Source: Pseudomonadota bacterium
GTDB taxonomy: Bacteria; Desulfobacterota; Desulfobulbia; Desulfobulbales; Desulfocapsaceae
Assembly: GCA_023412495.1 (NCBI GenBank)
Contig: JAEYNP010000108.1
Location: 1 to 64,000 of the forward strand
DNA: 64,000 nt
Reading direction: 5' to 3'
Shown: in pieces, positions 1 to 9,109 of the stretch
Numbering within the stretch: position 1 is the first letter of the stretch
How the letters are laid out: every line of letters begins with the position of its first letter
The notes under the pieces: generated by a model
The model's database searches: none
The model's input: the letters and a program-made list of their open reading frames with translations, nothing else
Told to the model about the DNA's origin: nothing
Program-made: the position numbers and the translations under genes

Positions 1-102
1 AATACCACATTTCTGCCTGTCTCGGGGGCTCGGAGATGTGTATAACACACAGCGTAACCAACACACGGCCCTGTTCTTGTCTGCTTGGGGCGAGGGTCAC
101 TA
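1..102. other. Contig end with Nextera adapter remnant; no gene
   Basis: Bases 19-52 align to the Illumina Nextera read-2 transposase adapter (known from memory) at 31 of 34 positions. This includes a perfect 20-base block at 26-45, GGGCTCGGAGATGTGTATAA. The mismatches are one base near the 5' end and two in the mosaic-end tail. The stretch before the first stop codon at 103 shows no coding signal. Bases 1 to at least 52, and possibly to about 100, should be treated as artefact and not used for biology. Confidence 0.85.
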
Positions 103-483
103 TTATCCGCCGTAGTTGTAGTCGAAAAGGACCCCGGAGGTATCGTTGTACTTGACGTTCAGTTCAGAAAATTTAGCCCTGATCTCTTCCTGATCGGGCC
201 GCCATTCGGTCGGGCACTCCCTCCGCAGTTTCTCTATTCGCTCTTCCAGTTCGCTCATGAGAATGTGCAGGCCGTTCACCTCTTCGTACATCCGCTGCTT
301 GTTGCCGGTGGGCAGACGGTCCATACGGCTCATCACATCGTACAATTTGGCCTTCCACATGGTGAGTTCGATATCGACTCCTTTACAATAATCAGAAAGT
401 TCCATAACAAGCTCCATTGATAAACGGTGGGACGGGTGAGATAACATCTGACTTTTCCATGGAACATCATAAGGGTAAGTCAT
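103..483 (-). CDS. Hypothetical protein, 126 aa, helical
   Basis: I do not recognise this family. The 126-residue product is acidic and mostly helical, with a heptad-like stretch around residues 70-105 that could form a short coiled coil (LHILMSELEERIEKLRREC). It has no signal peptide or membrane segment. The ATG is preceded by AAAGGGG about 6 bases upstream, a reasonable ribosome-binding site, which is why this start was kept. The gene ends about 50 bases from the adapter-contaminated contig end, so the C-terminus (ending NYGG) appears complete but its neighbourhood cannot be read. Cytoplasmic location is inferred. No function is proposed. Confidence 0.6.
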   Translation of the reverse strand: MTYPYDVPWKSQMLSHPSHRLSMELVMELSDYCKGVDIELTMWKAKLYDVMSRMDRLPTGNKQRMYEEVNGLHILMSELEERIEKLRRECPTEWRPDQEEIRAKFSELNVKYNDTSGVLFDYNYGG

Positions 484-999
484 CGGTTTTCCCCTTTACT
501 ATCCCGTTTTCCCCAAGAGGCATTACCAGAAAAATATGAAGGAACCAACGTCTCTTTTCCGGATTGCCCGCTTCCTTGGGACGGTGGTAGTGTTCAATCT
601 GCCAAGGAAAACTATATGCCGGCTGCAGCGAAAACTAAACTGCAGCGGAATACGCCTTTTGTGGGGGATAAGTACCTTTGACGAAATTCTAACGCATCAG
701 TCGGGGACGGAATTTAATTCCGTCCCGGGGACGCTCAAAGACAGGAAGTGAATTTCTAAGATACTGAACCTTTGTTTGGTACTATAAGTTGCCCGCTCTG
801 TATGGCAACCTGTCCGCTCCCCATCCGCCCTTGACTTTGCCTCCCCGAGTCCATACTAAAAAAGAAGAACCAAGGCCAAAACTGATGAGCTGGGCGTAAA
901 ACCGGTTTTCAGGGCATACCTAGAGTACGTTAGTACCTTAGAAATTCATTTCTTGTTTTGTGAAATCCTCTTGAAGGGGGTAGCTCAACTGCGTGCATC
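484..999. other. Intergenic region with palindromes and repeat arms, no gene
   Basis: No convincing gene lies here. The region holds a near-perfect palindrome at 704-726 (GGGACGGAATT facing AATTCCGTCCC). It also holds a pair of inverted arms at 748-765 and 932-949 that agree at 16 of 18 positions, and a further AGTACCTT word at 672. The same AGTACCTT/GAATTTCT words recur near 48.8 kb and 51.4 kb. A 71-codon open frame at 536-751 crosses the palindrome and was not accepted. Confidence 0.55.
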
Positions 1000-1209
1000 A
1001 TGAATACCAAACCATTGAGTCATTGCCCGGGTTTTGAAAGATTCCGGGACCTGAAGTCCTTTCTCTGCAGATGCCACCGCTGCGGCGCGGAGGTCGAAAT
1101 CTTCTCGGATGAGTTCGATCGCCCGCACAGGTGCAGGAGTTGCAAGGAGCAGCTCGATTTCACCCAATGCAGATACGAGGGCGGCGGTAGCGATCCGTCA
1201 CCCAGGTAA
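1000..1209 (+). CDS. Small zinc-ribbon protein, 69 aa
   Basis: The 69-residue protein carries two cysteine knuckles, CHRC at about residues 24-27 and CRSC at about 45-48. An earlier Cys lies at 22 and a later one at 57. The spacing suits a single zinc ribbon binding one zinc ion. Small stand-alone proteins of this look, with an EIFSDEFDRPH-type middle, are familiar to me from Desulfobacterota genomes, but I cannot name a family or role. The ATG has no strong ribosome-binding site (AGGGGG lies too far upstream), so the start is uncertain. The following flavin-binding gene is on the same strand 115 bases downstream. Confidence 0.55.
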   Translation: MNTKPLSHCPGFERFRDLKSFLCRCHRCGAEVEIFSDEFDRPHRCRSCKEQLDFTQCRYEGGGSDPSPR

Positions 1210-1324
1210 CAATCCTGCCATTTGGTTGTTCCGGCGAAGAGACGGTCGGGACTATTTCCTGTTATAAGTCCGGCATAGTCCGGCGAAAAACATTCTCTCC
1301 CTCGGAAATTATGGAGGTCACCGG

Positions 1325-1765
1325 ATGACGCTTCGAGACAGGCCTGACATCGATAGATCTTCTCTCGATCCCGAGTCTCTGGCAAAGTTGATGCAGCTTG
1401 CCGGAACGGTGAGACATCTTCTCGTCGCCACTGCGAACGAAGGTGGCGTCCCCCATCTGGCCACGGCGGAACACATAACTCTGGAAGATTGGGATCTTGT
1501 CAGCATTACCGCCTGGTTTTGTCCCCAGACCGCCAAGAATGTTCAGACAAATCCGGCCATCGCGGTGGTCGTGTGGGACCGCGACCGGGATCTGGGGTTT
1601 CAGTTGGTCGGTGAGGTGGAACAGGTGGTGGAGACAACCATGCCGGATGGTTATATTCCCGGCGAAACGGTGGTTTATTCGCAGATTGAAAGAAAATTGA
1701 TGATCCGGGTCCGGCAAATCCTCGACTTCAGTCAAGGCTCGCACAGCGACACCGCAAGTTTATAG
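1325..1765 (+). CDS. Pyridoxamine 5'-phosphate oxidase-like flavin-binding protein
   Basis: This is a 146-residue protein of the PNPOx-like split-barrel fold, which binds FMN or occasionally F420 or heme. The typical run is present: an N-terminal helix, then VRHLLVATANEGGVPHLATAEH, a WFCPQTAKNVQTNPAIAVVVWD segment, and a strand leading into GEVEQV. The helix with strand-loop-strand around residues 25-75 is the usual flavin-binding half. GGAGGT lies about 7 bases before the ATG. Substrate is unknown; members reduce or bind flavin-linked substrates in the cytoplasm. The gene is convergent with the VOC gene, and a long word-like hairpin fills the gap between them. Confidence 0.8.
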   Translation: MTLRDRPDIDRSSLDPESLAKLMQLAGTVRHLLVATANEGGVPHLATAEHITLEDWDLVSITAWFCPQTAKNVQTNPAIAVVVWDRDRDLGFQLVGEVEQVVETTMPDGYIPGETVVYSQIERKLMIRVRQILDFSQGSHSDTASL

Positions 1766-1774
1766 CGGGCATAA

Positions 1775-1862
1775 CAGAAGCCAGAAACCAGAAACCAGAT
1801 TGTGGTCGCCACAGGCGACATTCTGTTCTGGTTTCTGTCCTCTGTCTTCTGGCTTCTGATTC
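1775..1862. repeat. Word-like long inverted repeat between convergent genes
   Basis: Repeats of AGAAGCCAGAAACCAG on the left pair with TTCTGGTTTCTG and TTCTGGCTTCT on the right. A small inner hairpin (GTCGCC-ACA-GGCGAC) sits near the middle. The element exactly fills the gap between two convergent stop codons, so it probably acts as a two-way terminator. Similar word-like inverted repeats built from other words occur at 13037, 55800, 62735 and 63836. Confidence 0.6.
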
Positions 1863-2336
1863 CTATTTCTCCGCCGTTTTGCCACAAGCCGCCTTGGCGC
1901 CCTCCGCAATCTCTTCCGGGGAAAGATCCTTGACGTGGGTGGCAAAGCTCCAGCTGTAACCGAAGGGATCCTTCACGGTACCCATCCGGTCTCCCCAGAA
2001 CATCTCCGTAACCGGCATCTGCGCTTCGGCGCCCTCCTTGACTGCGGTTTCAAAGGCCTTGTCCGCATCGTTCACATAGACATAGAAACTGATGGGGGAG
2101 TCGCCCAGGGTCTCGGCACTCTTGCAGGCCCATTGCGGGTTCTCTTCGCCCAGCATGATGAGTGAGCTGCCGATCTTCAGCTCGGCATGCATCACTCCCT
2201 TGCCGTCCGGTCCCGGCATGACGAAGCGCTCTTCGGCGCCGAAGGCTTTCTTGTAAAAATCGATCGCTTTTCGGGCATCCTTGAATACGAACATCGGAGT
2301 GAGGGTTTGGTATCCCTCGGGAATTGGCTGAGTCAT
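1863..2336 (-). CDS. VOC family (glyoxalase/PhnB-like) protein
   Basis: The 157-residue product belongs to the vicinal oxygen chelate superfamily, PhnB-like branch. YQTLTPMFVFKDARKAIDFYKKAFGAEE is the classic first beta-alpha-beta unit. A metal-site Glu-type strand (MHAELKIGSSLIMLGEE) and a second unit with YVYVNDADKAFETAVKEGA follow. FWGDRMGTVKDPFGYSWSFATH is the characteristic C-terminal strand pair. The ATG at 2336 was chosen over an upstream start because AGGGAGGTTTATC precedes it and homologs start with MTQPIPEGYQ-type sequence. Cytoplasmic. The exact substrate cannot be read, since this branch includes many proteins of unknown reaction. Confidence 0.85.
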   Translation of the reverse strand: MTQPIPEGYQTLTPMFVFKDARKAIDFYKKAFGAEERFVMPGPDGKGVMHAELKIGSSLIMLGEENPQWACKSAETLGDSPISFYVYVNDADKAFETAVKEGAEAQMPVTEMFWGDRMGTVKDPFGYSWSFATHVKDLSPEEIAEGAKAACGKTAEK

Positions 2337-2474
2337 GATAAACCTCCCTGGTTTGCGGGAAAATGGATTCCCTGGAAGCCGTTCCGCCTCCGGGGTATCC
2401 GGCTGTCTTAAAAATGTAGTCTCCATGCGCAGGAAAGCAACCGGGGAAGCAAAAACCACTCGGATATGGAACGC

Positions 2475-5400
2475 TCAATAGTCCCACTTGAACTGAATTC
2501 CGGCCTTGTTGTCGATCTCGTTGCTTTCACTGGTGGCTCTGATATGGGGAGTGATCTCGATCTCGACTTCGACGCCGGTGGTATCGGCAGTCGTTCCCCG
2601 CTTGGTGCCCACGTACACACCTTCGGTCAGGTACTTGCCGACCTCGACCCCAGCGCCCCCCTCGCCACCTTCCACCCGCAGCACATCAACGCGAAGCAGC
2701 TTGCGGAAGGATCCCAAAATATCGAAGCCCTCGGTCGTACCGGTCAATTCCGCGGCCACGCCGGCGAGCTGAACGGCCTCGTAGGCGCTGAGTTTTCCCT
2801 GGGACTTGCCGAACAGGATGCGCGACAGGATTTCGTCCTGGGGCAGGGCGGGGTTGGAGGACAGGGTCAGCTTGGTCTTGCTGGCCGTGCCGGATACGTT
2901 TGCTGTCACCTCCAGTCCCCCGGAGGCATGGATCCCGACGATATCGAGCTGCGGATCAGGCGGCTGGCCGCCCAGGAAGGTTATACGGGAATCGCGTATG
3001 ACGAAGGTCTTGCCTATCACTTCGAGCTGGCCGCGCCGGGCCTGCAGCTCGCCGACGAGCCTTGGGTCGGACGCCGGCCCTGAGATTTCGAGATGCCCTT
3101 CCCATTCGGAATCGAGACCCTTGCCCCGAACGAAGAGGCGGCCGGGAATGTCAACCGTCATGTGCAGATCGGCACTGAAACCCTCCTGTTCATCCTCCTG
3201 CTCCTCTTTGGCTCGCCCGCGCCGCTTGCTGTCGGCCGCTTCGCCCGGCTGGGGGAGGTTCTCGACCTCCAGCTGCGGCACCGAGGGCGGGAAGGCCACT
3301 GCCAGATCAACCTCGCCCCGGTTCACCTTCGCTGCCCCCCGGATGGCTGCTGTGCGGTCGTCGCCGGTAATGTTCAGGTCGATATCGCCGGTGAGCCGCA
3401 ACTCGTCCATGCGGGTCAATGCCATGTCCCGCATGGTCAATTCCGCGCGGTAACCGAGAGAAGGCCGGTCGCCTATATCGATCTCGGCCTTGCCGGTCAG
3501 GCTGCCCTTGCCGCCGTCGTTCGCGGTGATCACCGGGATGTGCACCCCTCGGGAGTCAAGGCGGCCCTCCATGCGGATATCCTGCAGGAGGGTACCGAAC
3601 AGCAGGTGTTCGTAGCGGCCGTCCGCAAGGCGTACCGTTCCCTCTAAGGCCGGGTCGGCGATACTGCCTGAAATGGCTGCCTTCAGCATGAGCCGGCCGG
3701 CCAGGCTGTGGTCGGGCAGGGGCACATAGGGCCAGAACCGGGCGATATCGCCGTCGATATCGACGTTCGCGGAGAGCGGCGCGCGGGGATCGACCCCGAA
3801 CTGCCCGGCGAGGAAGGAAACGTCGAGCGGCAAGGTTGCCTCGGCGGCCAGCACCTGCAGCTCCGGCCCCTTGAACGACAGCTTCCCGTCTAGCCGGCCG
3901 TCGCCCAACCCCGCTTCCAGCTCGAGGGCGAGCGGCGGCAGCCGGGAGGACCCCGCAACCGGAGCGAGCTGGGCATGCCGAATATCGTCGATCATGGATG
4001 AGAGTCTCGCCTGCGTCGCCTGTCCGGCCTGTTCGTTCAAGGTCGCGGAAAGGGACAGGACCCCTGTCATGTCCTGGTGGGCGAACATCTTGTCCCACGG
4101 GCCCAGGTCGATGGAGGAAAGATCGGCCTGGGCCGAAAACGCCTTGCCGGGCACCAAGGTGATGGAGCCTTCCGCGAGTCCCTTCGCACCAACCGTAATG
4201 GCGGCCGAGCCATCGACGGCGCCGGCCGCCGTCCTGGTAACCTGCATGGGTCTCTGCAAGGCTATTTTTTCGGTGCCGAGGGAGGCCGTGAGCTTGCCCA
4301 CCTCCACCTGCATCTCCTCGGTCAGCTTCATCTCCGCCGAGGCGGACAGGGACACCGGCAGGGGTTCGGTTGCCTGAAGCCGCCCTGAGGTCTCCAGTGT
4401 TGCCTGCAGCCTTCCGAGAGGGCCGCGCAGCGTGGCTTGCAGCCGGGTGAGGAGAACCTGGGAATAGGCAATCTCCGTCCCCGAAAGCTGCAGCTCAAGC
4501 GCCGGTTCGCCGAAGGCATCGGTGACATGGCCGCGGAGGGTGAGATTCTCGATGCCGTCCTGCATGGCTCCGCCTGCCTCGGTAAGCCGCAGGCCTTTTG
4601 CCGTGAGATCGAGGCCGATCCGCTGTTTCGCCTGCTCGGGAAGGAAGTCGAACTTGCCGTCAAGCTGCCCGGCGGTGAGCGGCGCATCCCAATCCTGCAG
4701 CAGTCCCGCGTCGAGCCGCTTGAGGCTTACGGTCCCACGCAGCGGCGGCTGGTAATCCGGCAGCTCAAGTTGGCCGGCGACTTCGAGTCCGTCCCCCAGG
4801 AGAGAAAGACGGGAGAGCTCAAGTCGATCGGGGGGCAGGGTGAGGTCGGCCAGTAGACGGTAATTCTTCCTGTGCCAGATGAAGTCCCCCCGGTTCGCCA
4901 CCGAAAGGACATTCTCGTCCGACCACTGCAGGGCCGAGGTAATGGCGATCGCGTCGAATTGTTCCCTGCCCGCCGCAAGGGTCTGCATGGTGAGAGTGAT
5001 GTCGCCGGCGGGGGCCTGGGGCGGGCCTTCCAGATTCACGGTCAGCCGGGCAGCCTGCGGCATGGTCACACCCGCCTCGGGCGGCAGTGCGCCGGGCAGG
5101 ACGGCCAGATCTCCGGAGATCCTCATCCTGGTGAACTCTTCGGCAAAGGCCAGGGAAATGGTCCCGTCGGCCATGGCCAGATCGACCCGGTCGAGTCTCA
5201 GGTCGAGCTCCTGGCGGGGCGACCATTCGAGGCGGCCGGCAAGCGCCGGCTGCGGCCCGACGATCCGGTCGAGATCCGCCTGGCCCAGGCTCAATTCCCG
5301 GGCAGTGACTTCGACATCGGCCTCCCCGCCGCCGGTCGGGCTCCAGGCGCCGTTTTTCACCGCCACCCTGCCGGCGCCTTTCAGCTCCATTCCAGCCAGT

Positions 5401-6929
5401 GGCGCAAAAATCTCAAGGTCGGTAATATCGGCGGCAAGGGCGATGGCGGTGCCGGCTCCATGGTCGTCGAACCTGCCGCGGCCGGTGAGCTGCAGGCCCG
5501 CCGCCGCGATCTCGAGTTTATCGATGTCTGTTTTTTTAAAGTCCTTGGCTGTTTCCGCCGTCAGGGCCAGATCCAGCCGGTCGCCGAGTATCGTCGCAAG
5601 CTCGGCCTCGGTCCACCCGTTGCCGAGGGCCGTCCCTTTGACCTCGACTCCGAGTCGATCGCCCCGTGTTTTTGTCTGGATCGCGATGGCGAGCTCCCGG
5701 CTGGTCACGACCGGCATGGCGACCGAACGACCGGTGATGTTGAGATCCAGCTCGGGCATCGAGAAATCGCCTGCCGCCTTGCCGGAGAGCTCCAGGTTCT
5801 GCCATTGCACGGTATTTTCGAGGAGGGCGCTCGCCGCGGGCTCGATCCTCGCCTGCAGCTCCATGGCCAGCCGTCCGGCCGCGAGATCAAGATCGGCGCC
5901 GGCAATCAGGGAGAGGAGATCCTCCTTGCTCAGCTCGAGCCTGGTGAAGGTGAGCCTCCCGTCATCCATCTCATAACTGCCGTTGAGGCCGAGCCCGGCC
6001 GTTCCCTGTAGTTGCGCGGGCAGTCGAGCGGCGAGACGGCCCAGGATGGCGGCGGTGCCTGTGAAGGTGAAGCCAAGTCGCCGACTGTCCAACCGCAGTC
6101 CCAGGTCTCCACCGAGTTCGGCCAGGTCGGCGGCGGCAACCCGAAGATTCCCTCGCCACTTCTCGGCGGGGCCTTCCCCCTTGAGGGAGATGCCGATGTC
6201 GGTCGCCTCCTCCGGCGGCAGGCCGGCCAGGGTCATGACTATCCCGGTGCGGTGGAGGCGGCCGTCGATGGCGGCGTGCAGTTCCCGGCGGTCGGCGTCG
6301 AAGGCGAAATCCACGTCCAGCCGGTCGAGATCCTCCCCCTGGGGCACGAGTTGCAGGGCAAGTTTTGCCGCTCGTTTATCGACGGCGCCCGAGGCCGACA
6401 GGGTGTAGAGGAAGCGGCGACCGCTTTTAGGATCCTCGATCTTGATCCGCGGCAGGTCCAACTGGTTCAGTCTGAGTGAAAAGGGGAGGATGGGGGGACC
6501 TTCGGCTTCATCCGGCGCCGACTCGGGGCCGGGACTGTGAGGAAGCATCACCGCCAGCTTTCCCGCGGCCAGGCGATCGACATGGATTTCTCCACGCAGC
6601 AGGGCAAGCGGCGACCACTGCAGTTCCAGTCCAATTGCCTCCACTTCGAGACCGGTGGCAGGCATGGCCAGGGCGAGGCTGTCGAGGGTCAGGCCGGTCC
6701 ACAGGCTGCCGTGGATTTCCCCCGTCGTCAGGCTGCCGTCGATGGACCTCGAGACCGACCGTTCCACGGTGGGCATGGCCAGCCGCAGCACAGGGCCGGT
6801 CCCGGCCAATAGCACCAGCACGGCCACCAGCAGGAGCAATACCCCGATGGCGTACGTCAATCCCTTCAACAATCGGAAATATTCGGTTTTTTTCTTCGGG
6901 TTGGTTCCCCCGCCGGGAATCTCGTTCAT
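2475..6929 (-). CDS. tamB: TamB: translocation and assembly module, inner-membrane subunit
   Basis: A 1484-residue TamB-like protein, somewhat longer than the E. coli version (about 1260). One membrane anchor lies at residues about 22-47. It is followed by a very long run of amphipathic beta strands rich in LDL, GRL and alternating hydrophobic residues, as expected for an elongated lipid-conducting groove across the periplasm. The C-terminal third carries the DUF490/TamB domain, with FSADLHMTVDIPGRLFVRGKGLDSEWEGHL, a GGLEVTANVSGTASKTKLTLSSNPALPQDEILSRILFG core, and the usual ending in aromatic Tyr. It works with TamA in outer-membrane protein insertion or phospholipid transport (established for the family). 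tamA ends 31 bases upstream on the same strand, so the two form an operon. Confidence 0.93.
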   Translation of the reverse strand: MNEIPGGGTNPKKKTEYFRLLKGLTYAIGVLLLLVAVLVLLAGTGPVLRLAMPTVERSVSRSIDGSLTTGEIHGSLWTGLTLDSLALAMPATGLEVEAIGLELQWSPLALLRGEIHVDRLAAGKLAVMLPHSPGPESAPDEAEGPPILPFSLRLNQLDLPRIKIEDPKSGRRFLYTLSASGAVDKRAAKLALQLVPQGEDLDRLDVDFAFDADRRELHAAIDGRLHRTGIVMTLAGLPPEEATDIGISLKGEGPAEKWRGNLRVAAADLAELGGDLGLRLDSRRLGFTFTGTAAILGRLAARLPAQLQGTAGLGLNGSYEMDDGRLTFTRLELSKEDLLSLIAGADLDLAAGRLAMELQARIEPAASALLENTVQWQNLELSGKAAGDFSMPELDLNITGRSVAMPVVTSRELAIAIQTKTRGDRLGVEVKGTALGNGWTEAELATILGDRLDLALTAETAKDFKKTDIDKLEIAAAGLQLTGRGRFDDHGAGTAIALAADITDLEIFAPLAGMELKGAGRVAVKNGAWSPTGGGEADVEVTARELSLGQADLDRIVGPQPALAGRLEWSPRQELDLRLDRVDLAMADGTISLAFAEEFTRMRISGDLAVLPGALPPEAGVTMPQAARLTVNLEGPPQAPAGDITLTMQTLAAGREQFDAIAITSALQWSDENVLSVANRGDFIWHRKNYRLLADLTLPPDRLELSRLSLLGDGLEVAGQLELPDYQPPLRGTVSLKRLDAGLLQDWDAPLTAGQLDGKFDFLPEQAKQRIGLDLTAKGLRLTEAGGAMQDGIENLTLRGHVTDAFGEPALELQLSGTEIAYSQVLLTRLQATLRGPLGRLQATLETSGRLQATEPLPVSLSASAEMKLTEEMQVEVGKLTASLGTEKIALQRPMQVTRTAAGAVDGSAAITVGAKGLAEGSITLVPGKAFSAQADLSSIDLGPWDKMFAHQDMTGVLSLSATLNEQAGQATQARLSSMIDDIRHAQLAPVAGSSRLPPLALELEAGLGDGRLDGKLSFKGPELQVLAAEATLPLDVSFLAGQFGVDPRAPLSANVDIDGDIARFWPYVPLPDHSLAGRLMLKAAISGSIADPALEGTVRLADGRYEHLLFGTLLQDIRMEGRLDSRGVHIPVITANDGGKGSLTGKAEIDIGDRPSLGYRAELTMRDMALTRMDELRLTGDIDLNITGDDRTAAIRGAAKVNRGEVDLAVAFPPSVPQLEVENLPQPGEAADSKRRGRAKEEQEDEQEGFSADLHMTVDIPGRLFVRGKGLDSEWEGHLEISGPASDPRLVGELQARRGQLEVIGKTFVIRDSRITFLGGQPPDPQLDIVGIHASGGLEVTANVSGTASKTKLTLSSNPALPQDEILSRILFGKSQGKLSAYEAVQLAGVAAELTGTTEGFDILGSFRKLLRVDVLRVEGGEGGAGVEVGKYLTEGVYVGTKRGTTADTTGVEVEIEITPHIRATSESNEIDNKAGIQFKWDY

Positions 6930-6960
6930 CTATTCATCAACCCAGCTGAGCTGGAAGGTA

Positions 6961-8889
6961 TTAAAATGCCTGCCCGATACTAATATACATCTGGAAGTCG
7001 TCGTCGATATCGCGCTGATCGAGCGGCACCGCGAAATCAAAACGTATGGGACCCACGGGGGTGTAATAGCGGAGTCCGAGACCGGCCGCCCAGAGCAACT
7101 CCAGATCCTCGGGTGTCGAGTCCTCAAAGACGTTGCCGCCCTCGAGGAACGGCACCACGCCGATCGTCTCGGTCACGCGGGCGCGCAACTCGATCCCCGC
7201 TTCCACCAGCGACCGGCCGCCGATCGGATCGTTGTCCGCATCCAGAGGGCCGACCTTCTGATACTCATAGCCGCGGATCGAACCGCCGCCGCCGGCGTAG
7301 TACCGCTTGTTGGAAGGCAGGGAGGAGCGGTCGTCGCCCCAGACCGTGCCGACTCTGGCCCGCCCGGCCAGGATATAGCGGTGCGCCTTGTCGAGCGGCA
7401 GATAACCGGAGCCGTTGAGCAGCAGCGTGATGAATTGGGTGTTGGCCCCGGCGAAGCTGGTAAGCGGCGATAGGGTCAGTTCCAAACGGCTGCCGTCGGT
7501 GGGGTCGAGGGGATTTTCGGTGGTGTCGCGGCGTAGCCTGCCGCGCAGGCCGCCAAGGAAGAAATACTCTTCGGGGGAATCGGGCCCGGTAAGGTCGGAA
7601 TATTCCGCCGTGACGCCGAGGGTCGCTGCCCAGTATTCCCAAAATTGGCGTTCGATGCCGACGAAACCGTCGGCCAGTTCCCCCTCGTAGGCGTCCGTGG
7701 TGAACTCCTTGCCCTGGCCGTCGGCGACCAGGGTCTGCCGGCGCCTGAGGAACTGCGGTTTAGCAAAAGCGGTCTCGAAACCGTACTGCAGTTGCGACCC
7801 CTCCAGATGCACCCGCAGTCTTTCTCCGGAACCGAACAGGTTGCGGTGCTCCCAGAAACCATTGGCGCCGAAGCCGTCGGCGGTGGAGTAGTCGAATCCG
7901 CCGCCGATGGTGCGATGCTTGCGCTCGGTGACAACGATCTCGATGGGGATTTCTCCTTCTTCGTTCACTGCCGCAGCGGGCCGGACATCGGCGGCGAGAA
8001 AGAGGTTGGAGGCAACAAGCTCGCGCCTGGTCCTGTCTATTTCCTCGGGCGAATAGAGGTCGCCTCGCTGCCAGGTGCGATAGCCGGCGATGAAGTCGGA
8101 ATCGACCTCCGTCGCACCCGTCACCGTTATCCGACCGAAATTAGCCTTCTCCCCGGTAAATATCTCATATTTGACCCGGAGTGTTTTTTCCGCCGTGTTG
8201 GCGGTAACCCTGCGCTCTCCCGCATGGGCCAGGGGATAGCCGCCCGCCCGGATGATTTCCACCGTCTGCTGTTCCGCCTGGATGATGACTTCGGCCTCTG
8301 CCGGCCGGCCGGTGGCGAGGCCGGCCAGTGTCAACTCTTCTTTTTTCATCGGCCGGCGAACCGTCATGTCCGGGCGGACGACCTCCAGAAGGACTTCAGA
8401 GAGCAGGTAGGGCGGCCCGCTGTCGATTTGAAAAATCACAATCGCGGAAGAGCCGGGGGCGATGGCGGTATCGGCCGGCCCTTCTTTCGGCCGGATGGCA
8501 AAATTTACCTTGCCGTCGTAATAGCCGAAGGACTGGAGGACTGCGGAAAATCGTCGGACGTCTTCCTCGGCCCGTCGCTGCAGTCCGGCCAGCGTCGCCG
8601 TAGGCCGGTCCCGCAGGCGCAAGCTGGTACTGGATTCATTCAGAAGGTCCTGAAACCGATTGTTGTCTTGGGCGGGGCCGGAAATCTCCACCTCGACCTC
8701 ATAGCCAATCGTCGGCCCGACATCCTCGAGCGCCCTTCGGTCGGCATCATCTTCAGTGAAGGGCTTGGTCAGGGCGGTAAAGGGTTTCTCAAGGGCCGCG
8801 CAGCCAGCAAAAAAAAAGGAGCCAAACAGGATGGCGAAAAGCGCCAGCCGGATTGTCAACACATTCTTCTTGTGCCGCCGCTTCCCCAT
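6961..8889 (-). CDS. tamA: TamA/BamA-family outer-membrane barrel protein
   Basis: A 642-residue Omp85-family protein. A signal peptide with a lipobox-like FFAGC ends at about residue 29-30, which would make it a lipoprotein and is uncommon in the family. POTRA-type segments follow to about residue 320: YDGKVNFAIRPKEGPAD; GATEVDSDFIAGYRTWQRGDLYSPEEIDRTRRELVASNLF. The C-terminal barrel (about 330-642) includes the FxxGG-type start, GGSIRGYEY (the conserved lid-loop VRGF/Y-like motif) and the terminal SIGQAF ending in Phe. Together with TamB it assembles outer-membrane proteins. The gene is divergent from the Fur-family gene. Confidence 0.93.
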   Translation of the reverse strand: MGKRRHKKNVLTIRLALFAILFGSFFFAGCAALEKPFTALTKPFTEDDADRRALEDVGPTIGYEVEVEISGPAQDNNRFQDLLNESSTSLRLRDRPTATLAGLQRRAEEDVRRFSAVLQSFGYYDGKVNFAIRPKEGPADTAIAPGSSAIVIFQIDSGPPYLLSEVLLEVVRPDMTVRRPMKKEELTLAGLATGRPAEAEVIIQAEQQTVEIIRAGGYPLAHAGERRVTANTAEKTLRVKYEIFTGEKANFGRITVTGATEVDSDFIAGYRTWQRGDLYSPEEIDRTRRELVASNLFLAADVRPAAAVNEEGEIPIEIVVTERKHRTIGGGFDYSTADGFGANGFWEHRNLFGSGERLRVHLEGSQLQYGFETAFAKPQFLRRRQTLVADGQGKEFTTDAYEGELADGFVGIERQFWEYWAATLGVTAEYSDLTGPDSPEEYFFLGGLRGRLRRDTTENPLDPTDGSRLELTLSPLTSFAGANTQFITLLLNGSGYLPLDKAHRYILAGRARVGTVWGDDRSSLPSNKRYYAGGGGSIRGYEYQKVGPLDADNDPIGGRSLVEAGIELRARVTETIGVVPFLEGGNVFEDSTPEDLELLWAAGLGLRYYTPVGPIRFDFAVPLDQRDIDDDFQMYISIGQAF

Positions 8890-9054
8890 TGCTCATCCCT
8901 CCCTGAAAAGCTGACCACCTGCCTGTCTGATTGCCGAGAAACGCTATGTAGGCAGAAACTATGCATTCGCGACGATTTTATCAAGTTCGGTCAAAAAATC
9001 GAATAGATGCCATGCAGAAACGACATCGCATGTCTTATGCGGAATAAAATACCC

Positions 9055-9095
9055 TTGACCATAAACAATAATTAATTACATTTAGGATTAATTAT
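9055..9095 (+). promoter_or_regulatory. Candidate promoter and inverted-repeat operator of the Fur-family gene
   Basis: A TTGACC box at 9055-9060 is followed, 16 bases later, by TACATT at 9077-9082. A perfect inverted repeat ATAATTAAT / ATTAATTAT with a 10-base spacer covers 9068-9095. It overlaps the -10 region and ends 14 bases before the start codon. AT-rich inverted repeats of this type are typical Fur/PerR operators, so autoregulation is likely. The site could also affect the divergent tamA gene. Confidence 0.45.
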
Positions 9096-9109
9096 TAAAA
9101 GAGGACCGT

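Noticed and set aside
536..751. 71-codon plus-strand frame in the first intergenic region
   Set aside because: It crosses the palindrome at 704-726 and has no ribosome-binding site.
4872..6011. 379-codon plus-strand frame opposite tamB, and several others between 2.4 and 7.5 kb
   Set aside because: They lie opposite the 1484-residue TamB reading frame, have Gly/Arg-rich composition and no recognisable domain.
7645..9006. 453-codon plus-strand frame opposite tamA
   Set aside because: Contained within and just beyond tamA, with no family likeness.
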